A stretch of 64,000 bases of DNA. It comes from an uncultured Duodenibacillus sp. Its GTDB lineage: Bacteria > Pseudomonadota > Gammaproteobacteria > Burkholderiales > Burkholderiaceae_F. Below the pieces are notes generated by a model. It saw only the letters and a program-made list of their open reading frames with translations, did no database searches and was not told the DNA's origin. The stretch spans positions 1 through 64,000 of the forward strand of contig CALXQS010000006.1 in the NCBI GenBank assembly GCA_944390715.1, in the 5' to 3' direction. Positions 34,245 to 43,596 of the stretch are shown here, in pieces (within the stretch, counting starts at the first letter, position 1; each line of letters begins with the position of its first letter). Made by a program: the position numbers and the translations under genes.

Positions 34245-35501
34245 TTAGGCGACCGTCACCTTGGCCCAACGGCGCTTTCCCACCTGAACCGTCAACACTT
34301 CGCCCTTTTTGATCTGCAGCTTCTTGTCAGAGACCTTCTCGCCGTTGATGCGCACGCCGCCCTGATCGATGTTGCGATTGGCATCCGTCGTGCTTGTCAC
34401 AAGACCAGCTTCCTTGAGCATGCGGCCAATGCCGATGATGCCGTCGGTGCTCTGCACGGTCACCTCGGCGATGTCCGAGGGCACGGCGCCGGCTCTAAAA
34501 CGGGCATTAAACTCAGCCTCTGCCGCCTCAGCCGACTGGGCGTCATGGAATCGAGCAATGATTTCCTTGGCAAGCAAAACCTTAGCCTCGCGAGGATTGC
34601 GTCCCTGCGCGCACTGCTTTTTAAGTTCGGCAATTTCAGCATTTGACTTGAGACTTACCAAGTCGTACCAGTTCCACATCAGCTCATCGGAGATGCTCAT
34701 CACCTTGCCGAACATCTGATCGGGCGTATCCGTGATGCCGATGTAGTTGTTCTTCGACTTGCTCATTTTGTTGACGCCGTCAAGACCAACCAAAAGCGGC
34801 ATCGTCAAAATGCACTGCGCCTCCTGTCCGTACTGACGCTGCAGTTCGCGGCCGACAAGCAGGTTAAAGCGCTGATCCGAGCCGCCCAGCTCAAGATCGG
34901 CCTGCAGAGCAACCGAGTCGTAGCCCTGCATCAGCGGATAGATCAATTCATGCATGGCAATCGGAGCCTGCTCGGCATAGCGTTTGGCAAAATCGTCTCG
35001 CTCCAGAAGTCGAGCCAGCGTATAGCGGCTGGCCAGCTTGATGAGCCCCTCGGCGCCGAGCTTGTTGCACCACTCGGAGTTGTAGCGGACCTCTGTTTTA
35101 TCAAGATCAAGCACGAGTCCGGCCTGGGCCAGATATGTCTCGGCATTCACGCGGATCTGCTCGTTGGAAAGCGGCGGGCGCGTCACATTTCGTCCGGAAG
35201 GATCACCAATGGCAGCCGTAAAGTCGCCGATCAAAAAAATCACCTTGTGCCCGAGATCCTGCAGCTGGCGCAGCTTGTTGAGCACCACCGTGTGGCCAAT
35301 GTGAATGTCGGGGGCGGTCGGGTCAAGGCCGAGCTTGCAGCGCAGCTGCGTGCCCTGCGCTTTTGCTCGGGCAAGCTTCTGCTCGAGTTCGCTTTCGATC
35401 AGAAGCGTATCGACGCCGCGGCGGATGGTGTCCATCGCCTCGACAATGTCGGGGGTTACTTCATACTTAGGTTCGTTGCGTTCAATGATTTCTTCCGACA
35501 T
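34245..35501 (-). CDS. tyrS: Tyrosyl-tRNA synthetase
   Basis: Class I synthetase charging tRNA-Tyr. The 418-residue enzyme has HIGH at residues 67-70 in [15 protein letters not shown] and KMSKS at 245-249, with a C-terminal S4 RNA-binding domain ([35 protein letters not shown]). The motif spacing fits the TyrRS form common in betaproteobacteria. Co-transcribed with dtd and divergent from the M23 peptidase gene, the usual neighbourhood. Confidence 0.97.
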   Translation of the reverse strand: MSEEIIERNEPKYEVTPDIVEAMDTIRRGVDTLLIESELEQKLARAKAQGTQLRCKLGLDPTAPDIHIGHTVVLNKLRQLQDLGHKVIFLIGDFTAAIGDPSGRNVTRPPLSNEQIRVNAETYLAQAGLVLDLDKTEVRYNSEWCNKLGAEGLIKLASRYTLARLLERDDFAKRYAEQAPIAMHELIYPLMQGYDSVALQADLELGGSDQRFNLLVGRELQRQYGQEAQCILTMPLLVGLDGVNKMSKSKNNYIGITDTPDQMFGKVMSISDELMWNWYDLVSLKSNAEIAELKKQCAQGRNPREAKVLLAKEIIARFHDAQSAEAAEAEFNARFRAGAVPSDIAEVTVQSTDGIIGIGRMLKEAGLVTSTTDANRNIDQGGVRINGEKVSDKKLQIKKGEVLTVQVGKRRWAKVTVA

Positions 35502-35772
35502 CGGTGTGAATATCCGAAAAATGCTGTTTTTTAGTACAAGTTCAGGTGCAGGACTGATCGTCCCGCAGGGTTCGTTATTTTAGCAAGCATGCATTTTTTC
35601 TCCTGCATTCAGCCTGCTGGGCAGAAACCGTACCGGCAAAGGCGCAAATCTTCGTTATGCGGTTCGCAAGACATTACAATGTGCACTTGCAAAAGTCTCG
35701 CGAAACTTGGATCTGCCTTCGGTTGCCCTCTGGCGGTCGGCATCCCCCGGCAGCAAAATCCCTTCAACGTCA

Positions 35773-37215
35773 ATGTCTTCACAGTATCTGATTGGTAAAG
35801 AGCTCTGCCGCATCGGCCGCGCAGTCTTGGATCTTGTGCGCTCTCGGCATCTTTCGAGCGTCGGTGCGGGCGGCTTCACGCGCTCCTCGCTTGTCGCGCT
35901 CGGCATCTTCTGCGCGCTGCCCGTAGCCGCCACAGCCGCTCTTTACCTGTCGATCCCGGATGAGACGCTGACGGCCGCCCCCAATCAAGTGCTCACCACC
36001 GAGGTGGTGCGCCTGCCTGATCTGCGAGGGCAAATCGCAGCCATTGAAGCCATTCCCGACCCTATTTCGCACGACATCTTTGTGCGCCCGGCTGAAACGC
36101 TCTCTTCGCTTTTAGCCCGCCTGTCGATTCGCGATCCTCAAGCCGCCGACTTCATCGCCAGGCACCATGAGGCCGGTCCATTGATTTATCCTCATGCCGG
36201 TCAGTTCGTCTCGGCCACTGCAAACGAAGACGGCCTGCTGCAGGATCTCAAGCTCTATCTCGACAGCAACGTCACCGACCAAGGCAGCCTCGTGCATGTC
36301 TGGCGCGACGGACAAGGAAAGCTCTCGCTTGAAGTCGCTCCTTATGAGTACGAAGTTGAGCTCACCTTGGTCAACGGCTTTGTGGGCAATTCCGTCGACG
36401 AGAGTCTGCATCAGAGTAAAGTTCCTCAGCCCATTGTCAGGCAGATGCATTCGGCCTTCGACTACGACCTTGATCTTGTCAGTCAACTGAAAAAGGGCGA
36501 TGCGTATCGCCTCATTTACGAAACCAAGTTTGCCGAAGGCAGTTTCGTGCGCTACGGCAGGCTTCTGGCCATGCAGCTCGACCACAACGGCCAAACCACT
36601 GAGCTTTTCTGGTTTGGGGGCGACGGCATCGGCGGAAACTATTACGACGCCAAGGGAAATATCGCCAAGCGCATCTTCATGCGCGTGCCGCTTGATGTTA
36701 AAAGCGTCAGTTCCGAATTCTCTCCGCTGCGGCGCCATCCGATCACAGGCGTCGTTCGTCCGCACTGGGGCACCGACTTCAGGGCTCCGTGGGGCGCCAT
36801 CGTGCGCGCGGCTGCCGACGGCGTCGTCACTTTTGCGGGCGTAGGCACGGGATACGGCAAGTACATCCGCATCAACCACGGTCCAGACATTCAGACGCTT
36901 TATGCGCATCTCTCGTCAATTGATCCCGACATCAAGAAAGGTTCAGTCGTCAAGCACGGCCAGATCATCGGCCGCGTCGGGCAAACGGGACTTGCCACCG
37001 GTCCGCACCTGCACTACGAACTCAAGATGGACGGCGTGCAGATCAACCCGATGACTGTGCGTCTGCCGGATGAAAAAACGCTTTCTCCCTATCGGTATGC
37101 GCAGATGGAAGTGCTCATTGCCCCTCTGCGCGCACGTTTATCGCTGCTCAAAAAGGTTCAGACCGTCGGCTTGTCTCGGCTCGCAACAGAAGACAAGCAA
37201 AAGCCGGCGCATTGA
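35773..37215 (+). CDS. M23-family murein endopeptidase
   Basis: Periplasmic, membrane-anchored zinc peptidase acting on peptidoglycan cross-links. The 480-residue protein has one N-terminal membrane segment (about residues 40-60), an OapA/LysM-like middle part and the M23 catalytic domain with HWGTDFRAPWG (H and D zinc ligands) and GPHLHYEL (HxH). The start is uncertain: ATG 35773 has no good ribosome site and a TTG at 35707 is also possible. anmK follows on the same strand; the pair fits envelope recycling. Divergent from tyrS. Confidence 0.9.
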   Translation: MSSQYLIGKELCRIGRAVLDLVRSRHLSSVGAGGFTRSSLVALGIFCALPVAATAALYLSIPDETLTAAPNQVLTTEVVRLPDLRGQIAAIEAIPDPISHDIFVRPAETLSSLLARLSIRDPQAADFIARHHEAGPLIYPHAGQFVSATANEDGLLQDLKLYLDSNVTDQGSLVHVWRDGQGKLSLEVAPYEYEVELTLVNGFVGNSVDESLHQSKVPQPIVRQMHSAFDYDLDLVSQLKKGDAYRLIYETKFAEGSFVRYGRLLAMQLDHNGQTTELFWFGGDGIGGNYYDAKGNIAKRIFMRVPLDVKSVSSEFSPLRRHPITGVVRPHWGTDFRAPWGAIVRAAADGVVTFAGVGTGYGKYIRINHGPDIQTLYAHLSSIDPDIKKGSVVKHGQIIGRVGQTGLATGPHLHYELKMDGVQINPMTVRLPDEKTLSPYRYAQMEVLIAPLRARLSLLKKVQTVGLSRLATEDKQKPAH

Positions 37216-37344
37216 CCTCTGCGAAAAATGCGCCTATCGATCGGAATGCTGCCAAAATCAAAGCCTTGGAGAATCGACCCAGCGCCGATATTCTGAGACC
37301 AACCAAAGAGAAAAGAAGACTGACGAAAACTGCGGAGTTCAGAC

Positions 37345-38445
37345 ATGCAAAAAACCATCACTCTGGGCCTGATGTCCGGCACGAGTCTCGACGGCGTGGA
37401 TTCGGTTGCCGTGGACTTTTCCGGCGTCACGCCCCGGCTCATCGGACACCATCACACATCCTTTGATCCTGATTTAAAGCGCAAGCTCTATGCGCTTTGC
37501 AAGCCCGGCGACAACGAGATCGACGAAATGGGCCGCACCTCGGTTGAGCTCGGCCGCTTTTACGTCAAAGCCATTGACGAGCTGCTTGACTTCGCCGACA
37601 TCGGCCGCAAGGATGTTGCGGCCGTCGGCATTCACGGACAGACGATCCGCCACCGTCCGGAACAGGGATGGACGCTGCAGCTCAACAACCCCGCGCTTGT
37701 GTCCGAACTCTCCGGACTTGATGTCGTCAGCGACTTCAGAACCCGCGACATCGCCGCCGGCGGCGAAGGTGCTCCTCTCGTTCCGGCATTTCACCGTCAA
37801 GTCTTCATGGGCGAAGTCGCCCGCAGCGTCGTCAACATCGGCGGCATTGCCAACATCACCTTCCTTCCGGCACGCCGCAGCTATGGGAAGATCATCGGCT
37901 TTGACTGCGGCCCGGGCAACATTCTGCTTGATGCCTGGTGCAGAAAGCACTTGCAGCGAGATTTCGACGCCAACGGCGCCTGGGGCGCCACAGGGCATGT
38001 CGTGCCCGAGCTGCTCGACAAGCTTCTTGCCGACCCGTACTTCGATCGCGAACCGCCCAAGAGCACGGGACGCGAACACTTCAACATCGAATGGCTCGAG
38101 TCGATGCTCACCAACGAGGAGCCCGTCGACGTGCAGGCCACTCTCATGATGCTCACGGCCCGCACGATTACCGATGCGGTCAAGAAGTTTGCCCGTCAAA
38201 CTCAGGAAATATACCTGTGCGGCGGCGGCGCCCTGAACGGCGCTCTGGCGCAGATGATCCGTCAGGCCGCTGGAGACGACATGTACGTACGTTCGACTTC
38301 CGTCTTGGGTGTCGATCCCATGCACGTTGAGGCCATGGCCTTTGCCTGGCTCGCCTGGGCTTTTCTCAATCGCATCCCCGGCAATTTGCCGGAAGTCACA
38401 AACGCGACCGGCTCCCGCATCCTCGGCGCGCTCTACCCGCACTGA
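37345..38445 (+). CDS. anmK: Anhydro-N-acetylmuramic acid kinase
   Basis: Phosphorylates 1,6-anhydroMurNAc from cell-wall turnover to MurNAc-6-phosphate in the cytosol. The 366-residue protein starts with the family motif LGLMSGTSLDGVDSVAVDF and has GIHGQTIRHRPEQGWTLQL, VNIGGIANIT and FDCGPGNILLDAW, the sugar-kinase ATP and substrate motifs with the catalytic aspartate early on. Placed after the M23 peptidase, a logical partner in peptidoglycan recycling. Confidence 0.96.
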   Translation: MQKTITLGLMSGTSLDGVDSVAVDFSGVTPRLIGHHHTSFDPDLKRKLYALCKPGDNEIDEMGRTSVELGRFYVKAIDELLDFADIGRKDVAAVGIHGQTIRHRPEQGWTLQLNNPALVSELSGLDVVSDFRTRDIAAGGEGAPLVPAFHRQVFMGEVARSVVNIGGIANITFLPARRSYGKIIGFDCGPGNILLDAWCRKHLQRDFDANGAWGATGHVVPELLDKLLADPYFDREPPKSTGREHFNIEWLESMLTNEEPVDVQATLMMLTARTITDAVKKFARQTQEIYLCGGGALNGALAQMIRQAAGDDMYVRSTSVLGVDPMHVEAMAFAWLAWAFLNRIPGNLPEVTNATGSRILGALYPH

Positions 38446-38509
38446 GATCTTTTTGAAAGGCTTTGCGCTCAATTTTTTGTTGCGCAAAGTCTTCTTCAGA
38501 GCTTCCATC

Positions 38510-38540
38510 AAAAGCCGCCTGCGGGCGGCTTTTCTTTTTG
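38510..38540 (+). terminator. Terminator after anmK
   Basis: AAAAGCCGCC pairs with GGCGGCTTTT around a 4-nt loop, followed by a T-rich run. A second hairpin, CTTTGCGC / GCGCAAAG, lies at 38461-38489. The rest of 38446-38795 shows no gene. Confidence 0.82.
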
Positions 38541-38795
38541 CCCTTAATCTGCATCAAGACTCAGTGCAAAAAAACCAACGCTGCGCCGCGAAGTTCTTGA
38601 AAAAAAAGACTTTTCGTTAAGCCTCCTTTAAAATTCCCGCTTTTCTTGTGCATCCTCGTCCGATGCATTTTCCAACGATAAAAGACGACGCCCGCACCGC
38701 CTCGTTCCTGAGATTGCTTCCCGGAACCCGCATGCCTGTCCGCCGCCTTTTGCAACGGCAACTTTCAGCATCATCCAAAGCCCCGTAACTCAGTC

Positions 38796-40532
38796 ATGTC
38801 GCGAGCCTCGTCACTTAAAGCAGCCCTGAAGAATCTTCCGCTGCAAAAGTTTCACCCCGTCACGATCGACGCTCTAAAGAACTACAACTCCCGTCATTTC
38901 GCCCGCGACGTCAGCGCCGGCCTTACCGTCGGCATGGTTGCTCTGCCCCTTGCCATGGCCTTCGGCATTGCCTCGGGCGTACCGCCCGAAGCCGGCATCT
39001 ACACGGCAATCATCGCCGGCTTTCTGATTTCGCTTTTGGGCGGCTGCCGCGTGCAGATCGGCGGCCCCGCCGGAGCCTTCATCGTCATCATCTACGGCAT
39101 CATCGCCAATTACGGTCTGGGCAATCTGCTGCTGGCGACCATCGGCTCGGGCGTGATTCTCTTTCTCATGGGGCTTTTCAAGCTGGGCAGCTTCATTCGC
39201 TTTATTCCCGTCTCGATTGTCATCGGCTTTACCAACGGCATTGCCGTGCTCATTGGGCTCAGTCAGGTCAAAGACTTCTTGGGTCTGACGATCGAGAAAA
39301 TGCCGGCCGACTTCTTTCATCAAATCGAAGCGCTCGCCGCACACATCTCCACCTTCAATCCCTGGGCGTTCGGCTTGGCGCTGGTGAGCTTTCTGGTGGT
39401 GAAGTTCTGGCCCAAGGGCTACGCCATGGGAGGAGCCGCATGGAAGCGGTGGCTTGCGCACTTGCCTGGAACCGTCGTTGTGCTTGCAGGCTCGACAATT
39501 GCCGTGACGGCCTTTAATCTGCCCGTGGAAACCATCGGCACAAAATTCGGCGGCATTCCCCAGAAACTGCCTGAGCTGATGCTGCCCGATTTTTCCTGGG
39601 GCGCTCTCAAAAACCTCATCGGCCCGATGATCACCATCGCACTTCTCGGCGCCATTGAAAGTCTTCTGTGCGCGCGCGTCGCTGATGCCATGACAGATGA
39701 CCGTCACGACCCCAATCAGGAACTGATGGGACAGGGCATTGCCAACTTCATCGTGCCCTTTTTCGGCGGCATTCCGGCTACCGGAACCATCGCTCGAACC
39801 GTCACCAACATCAAAAGCGGAGCAGCCAGCCCCGTGGCAGGTCTTGTGCATGCAGTCACGCTTTTAGTGGTGATTCTTGCCGCCGCGCCTTTGGCATCGA
39901 ACATTCCGCTTGCCGCACTGGCGGCCATCTTGATGTTCGTCGCCTGGAACATGGGCAACTGGAGAGAGTTTCTGCGGCTGCGCCACATGACGATGAGCTA
40001 CAAGGCCACTCTTGTCACCACCTTCATTCTTACCGTCGTCTTTGATTTGACGGTTGCCGTGGAAGTCGGTCTCATCGTCTCGAGCATCTTCTTTATTTAC
40101 CGCATGAACACGCTCACGCGCGTTGTGCCGCAGACGCTCTCTTTTAATATGCCCGAAGGCGTTGAGTGCTGGAAGCTCACAGGCGCACTCTTTTTCGGTT
40201 CCGTAAGCAAGCTTGAGTCTGTTACCGACCCCAAGCGCATCACTGCGCACGATGCCGCAAAGGTCGTCATTCTCGACTTTACCGATCTGCTCAACATCGA
40301 CAACTCTGCCATGGATATTCTGGCCGGCTTCATCCGTGCGCTCAAGCGCCGCAACCATGAGCTCATCGTCGCCGGCGCCAGCGGTCACCCCCTGGCTCAG
40401 CTGCAGCGCACGGGCATTGCCGCGGCGCTGGGAAAAAACATGGTTCCCGACATGGTTTTTGCCGAGCACCGCGCCAGGGAGCTCATGACGGAAATCGCCA
40501 CCCGCGAAACTAGCGGGAAGCCGCTCGTATAA
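38796..40532 (+). CDS. SulP-family anion transporter with STAS domain
   Basis: Inner-membrane carrier of 578 residues: about 12-14 membrane helices (residues 35-440) and a cytosolic STAS domain (about 455-565). SulP landmarks are GLTVGMVALPLAMAFGIASGVPPEAGIYTAIIAG in helix 1-2, GGPAGAFIVIIYGI in helix 3 and GGIPATGTIARTVTNIKSGA near helix 10. The family transports sulfate, bicarbonate or dicarboxylates. Substrate cannot be read from the sequence. It stands alone with a terminator after it. Confidence 0.9.
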   Translation: MSRASSLKAALKNLPLQKFHPVTIDALKNYNSRHFARDVSAGLTVGMVALPLAMAFGIASGVPPEAGIYTAIIAGFLISLLGGCRVQIGGPAGAFIVIIYGIIANYGLGNLLLATIGSGVILFLMGLFKLGSFIRFIPVSIVIGFTNGIAVLIGLSQVKDFLGLTIEKMPADFFHQIEALAAHISTFNPWAFGLALVSFLVVKFWPKGYAMGGAAWKRWLAHLPGTVVVLAGSTIAVTAFNLPVETIGTKFGGIPQKLPELMLPDFSWGALKNLIGPMITIALLGAIESLLCARVADAMTDDRHDPNQELMGQGIANFIVPFFGGIPATGTIARTVTNIKSGAASPVAGLVHAVTLLVVILAAAPLASNIPLAALAAILMFVAWNMGNWREFLRLRHMTMSYKATLVTTFILTVVFDLTVAVEVGLIVSSIFFIYRMNTLTRVVPQTLSFNMPEGVECWKLTGALFFGSVSKLESVTDPKRITAHDAAKVVILDFTDLLNIDNSAMDILAGFIRALKRRNHELIVAGASGHPLAQLQRTGIAAALGKNMVPDMVFAEHRARELMTEIATRETSGKPLV

Positions 40533-40549
40533 GGCGATTGTCCACGCAA

Positions 40550-40603
40550 CTACCGAGCCCGGCCTGCGCAGCAAAACTGCGAAGCTGGACTCGGTTGTTT
40601 TTT
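40550..40603 (+). terminator. Terminator after the SulP gene
   Basis: ACCGAG (40552-40557) pairs with CTCGGT (40590-40595) in a longer imperfect stem with a GCGCAG/CTGCG top, followed by tgtttttt. Confidence 0.75.
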
Positions 40604-40604
40604 C

Positions 40605-40871
40605 TCAAGCGGCCTCTGCAGAGGTCGACGTCAAACGAATTCCAGCGCTGCCGCACGCAGTCAGCAAAACGCCCTGATCCTTGAAAGCCGCCGGATGCTG
40701 CTCGGATGCCTGCTTGCCTGCAAGCATCAAAAGCGGCACGCCTTCAATCTCACTTTTGCCTCACATTGGATCTGCGCGCGCATCAAGCACAATGACGAAG
40801 CCCTCTGCAAAAGCACTTGCGCCCAGCCGCTCAAGCAGGCGCGCATTGAAGTCTGACGCACGAACAACTCG
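40605..40871 (-). pseudogene. Decayed gene remnant next to the AEP operon
   Basis: A minus-strand frame of protein-like composition (FNARLLERLGASAFAEGF, VIVLDARADPM, then after a stop EGVPLLMLAGKQASEQH and GVLLTACGSAGIRL) runs to a natural stop at 40607-40605. It is interrupted by an in-frame TGA at 40763-40761 and by another TGA at 40874-40872, and has no usable start codon. The residue pattern (hydrophobic strands separated by small loops) argues against chance. The parent family is not recognised. It overlaps the region where the AEP operon regulator might be expected. Confidence 0.5.
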
Positions 40872-40890
40872 TCATCAAACTGTCACCAAA
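40869..40890 (+). promoter_or_regulatory. Pho box upstream of the AEP operon
   Basis: TCGTCATCAAACTGTCAC (40869-40886) matches the E. coli Pho-box CTGTCATAWAWCTGTCAY in 15 of 18 positions. The GTCA units repeat every 11 bp and a third, weaker one (TTCAC) follows. It is about 100 bp upstream of the first operon gene. Confidence 0.6.
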
Positions 40891-40985
40891 GCTTCACGCT
40901 TTCTTCTCCATTCCTGCATTGAACTGACACATGAGCCACTCATAATGCGCACCCATAACCAACCGCACATTCAGGCCATAAACTC

Positions 40986-41792
40986 ATGTTAAAGCTCAGC
41001 CATATCTGCAAACGCTACGGAGACCGGGACATTCTCTCCGACATCTCTCTATCCATCCGCAAAGGCGAAATCGTCTCCATCCTCGGCCCTTCGGGCTGCG
41101 GCAAAACCACTTTGCTCAACCTGATCCTCGGCCTCACGCTGCCCACCTCGGGCAAGATCATGTTCGATGGCGAAGACCTCACGAACGTCCCCATGCAAAA
41201 GCGCGGCTTCAACATCGCGTTTCAGGACTTCGCGCTTTTTCCCAACCTCAATGCTTGGGAAAACATCGTCTACGGTCTGAGAAACAATCCCCAAGCCTCG
41301 ACGCGCGAAGAAGTCGAAGAATTGATCGACCTGCTTGGTCTCAGAAAGCACCTCCATCAGAGCATCTCGGAACTGTCCGGCGGCCAGAAGCAGCGCGTCG
41401 CCATTGCCCGAACGCTTGTGCTCAAGCCCCGCATCCTGCTACTCGATGAGCCGCTCTCGGCTCTCGACGGCCTCATCAAAGAATCGATCAAGGAGCGCAT
41501 CCGCACCATCGCGCGCCAGTTCGAGCTCACCACGCTCATCGTCACGCACGATCCCGAAGAAGCGCTCACGCTCTCGGATCGCGTCCTCATCATCAACAAC
41601 GGACAGATTGCGCAATTTGCAGATCCCTTGAGCATCATCCGCGAGCCTGCGGGCGACTTCATCCGCAATTTCATCATTTCGCAGCTCATGGTCAAGCGCA
41701 CCAACATCCTCAAGCTTTTCAGCGACTGCCTACCTAAATCTCAGGCTTTTGGCGATTCAGCTTCTGATCCCTACGCTGCTGCAGTCTCCTAA
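40986..41792 (+). CDS. phnT: AEP ABC transporter ATP-binding protein (PhnT-like)
   Basis: ATPase of 268 residues energising uptake of 2-aminoethylphosphonate. Walker A GPSGCGKTT is at about residues 36-44, the signature LSGGQKQRVAIAR at about 133-145, Walker B LLLDEPLSALDG after that, and the switch VTHDPEEAL. The rest of the protein is of the spermidine/iron/phosphonate-importer subgroup. Assignment as AEP importer rests on the operon: permease, binding protein, PhnW and PhnX follow. It begins the operon. Confidence 0.82.
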   Translation: MLKLSHICKRYGDRDILSDISLSIRKGEIVSILGPSGCGKTTLLNLILGLTLPTSGKIMFDGEDLTNVPMQKRGFNIAFQDFALFPNLNAWENIVYGLRNNPQASTREEVEELIDLLGLRKHLHQSISELSGGQKQRVAIARTLVLKPRILLLDEPLSALDGLIKESIKERIRTIARQFELTTLIVTHDPEEALTLSDRVLIINNGQIAQFADPLSIIREPAGDFIRNFIISQLMVKRTNILKLFSDCLPKSQAFGDSASDPYAAAVS

Positions 41793-41861
41793 GGCGCTTG
41801 GCATTTGCCTGCGTTTTGCCTGCTTGCTGTTTGATTTTTCTTTTTTTAGTTTTTCTTAGGC

Positions 41862-43592
41862 ATGTCCTCGCTAACAGATCGTTTCCTGGGCCACGAGCGC
41901 TTTGAGCTCAAACTCAGCTTCATTCTGGTCGTGCTCACGCTGGCGGCCATTTTGATATACCCGCTCGGCTGCGTGCTTCTGCAGTCGGTGGTTGATGCCG
42001 ACGGAGCTCTGACGGGTTCGAACTACTCTGCGGTATTAAACGAACCGCGCTTTTGGAAAGCTCTCGGCAACAGCTTCACAGTGTCCGGAATTTCTGCGCT
42101 GATTGCCGCATTTTTGGCTTTTTGGTGCGCTTGGGGTCTGCATTTTTCACGCATCCATCCGACAGTGAAGAAGTTTGTGCAGATCATCGTGCTGCTGCCG
42201 CTGTTTCTGCCTTCGATCACCTACGGCTTTGCCGTGATCTACTCGTTCGGCCGCCTGGGGCTGGTGAGCCAGATCTTCGGCGTTCTTCCCTTTTCCATTT
42301 ATGGCTTCTGGGGCTTGCTGATTTCGGACGTCATCTATACGCTGCCGCCGGCGTTTCTCATTCTCATGAACGCCTTTCACTACGTCGACAGAAACGTCAT
42401 TACGGTGAGCCGCCTGATGGGAGACAGCCCGCTTAAGACTTTCTACATGAGTTCGCTGCGCCCGATTGCCGGCGCTTTGTGCGCAGCCTTCATCCTGAGC
42501 TTTTTCCTGTCGTTTACCGACTTCGGCATCCCGGTGTCGATTGCCGGCCAGTATGAGGTGATCGCCACCGAGCTCTACACCACCATGATGGGTGCAGTGC
42601 CCGATTTCGGCCGCGGAGCGGTGATTGCCATGGCCATGCTCGTGCCCAGCGTCGCTTCCGTGTTGCTGCTTAAGTTTGCCGAACGCTTCAATTTCCGCTA
42701 CAGCCGCATCAACTACCGCGCACCTGACCGCAATCACCTGCGCGACGGTCTGCTGCTTGCCTACTATGGCCTCATCGCCCTGGCGCTGCTGGCCGTCTTT
42801 GCGGTGATGTTCGTCGTGCCCTTTGTCGAGCAGTGGCCCTACAAGCCTGTCTTTACGCTTGAAGTGCTCAAGCGCATTCTCTCGGACAGCTCAATTTGGG
42901 CAGTCTACGGACATTCTGTCGGCGTTGCCCTGGCAACGGCCGTCCTCGGCACCATGTTCTGCTACGTTGCCGCCCTTGTAAATGCCCGCTCTCAGCTCAA
43001 GGGCTGGTGCCGCACGACGATGGACAGCTTCGCCATGCTCACCAACACGATCCCCGGCATGGTGCTGGGCATCGGCTTTCTGTTTGCCATGAGCGGCACG
43101 CCGCTTGCCAATACATTCCTCATCATCGTGCTGGTCAACATCGTGCACTTTTTCACTTCGCCCTATCTCATGGCCGCCTCGGCGCTCTCGAAGATGAACG
43201 CCGGCTGGGAAACCACCGGCGCGCTGATGGGCGACACATGGGCGCAGACCGTGCGCCGCGTCGTGATCCCCAACTCGGCTCCCACGCTCTGGCAAATGTT
43301 TGAATACATGTTTGTGAGCGCCATGGTGACCATCAGCGCCGTGGTCTTCCTGTCGGGCGCCCGCACGATGCTCATCACCACCAAGATCAAGGAACTGCAG
43401 TACTTCGAAAAGTTTGAAGAAATCTTCGTTCTTTCGCTTTTGATCTTCTTTACCAATGCGGCCGTCAAGCTCATCTGCGATGCGCTCGCCGCACGCGCCA
43501 AGAATCCTTCTCAGGGCAGCCTGATTAAGAAAACGCTTGCCCGCCTCGGACTGGCACGCAACACCTTTTCACCCATCTCCACTGGAGCTTAA
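41862..43592 (+). CDS. AEP ABC transporter permease, two fused permease domains
   Basis: Inner-membrane permease of 576 residues made of two tandem domains of about 280 residues, each with six helices and an EAA-type coupling loop (SRLMGDSPLKTFYMSSLRP in the first, TGALMGDTWAQTVRRVVIPN in the second). A fused double permease replaces the separate PhnU and PhnV of Salmonella; this form is known for a second class of AEP importer. It is also the form of FbpB/SfuB iron importers, so substrate depends on context. Genes for ATPase and binding protein flank it. Confidence 0.85.
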   Translation: MSSLTDRFLGHERFELKLSFILVVLTLAAILIYPLGCVLLQSVVDADGALTGSNYSAVLNEPRFWKALGNSFTVSGISALIAAFLAFWCAWGLHFSRIHPTVKKFVQIIVLLPLFLPSITYGFAVIYSFGRLGLVSQIFGVLPFSIYGFWGLLISDVIYTLPPAFLILMNAFHYVDRNVITVSRLMGDSPLKTFYMSSLRPIAGALCAAFILSFFLSFTDFGIPVSIAGQYEVIATELYTTMMGAVPDFGRGAVIAMAMLVPSVASVLLLKFAERFNFRYSRINYRAPDRNHLRDGLLLAYYGLIALALLAVFAVMFVVPFVEQWPYKPVFTLEVLKRILSDSSIWAVYGHSVGVALATAVLGTMFCYVAALVNARSQLKGWCRTTMDSFAMLTNTIPGMVLGIGFLFAMSGTPLANTFLIIVLVNIVHFFTSPYLMAASALSKMNAGWETTGALMGDTWAQTVRRVVIPNSAPTLWQMFEYMFVSAMVTISAVVFLSGARTMLITTKIKELQYFEKFEEIFVLSLLIFFTNAAVKLICDALAARAKNPSQGSLIKKTLARLGLARNTFSPISTGA

Positions 43593-43596
43593 GACA

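Noticed and set aside
41862-43592. Iron(III) permease (FbpB) as the primary call
   Set aside because: The fused double-permease form is shared with iron importers, but the operon with phnW and phnX favours aminoethylphosphonate.
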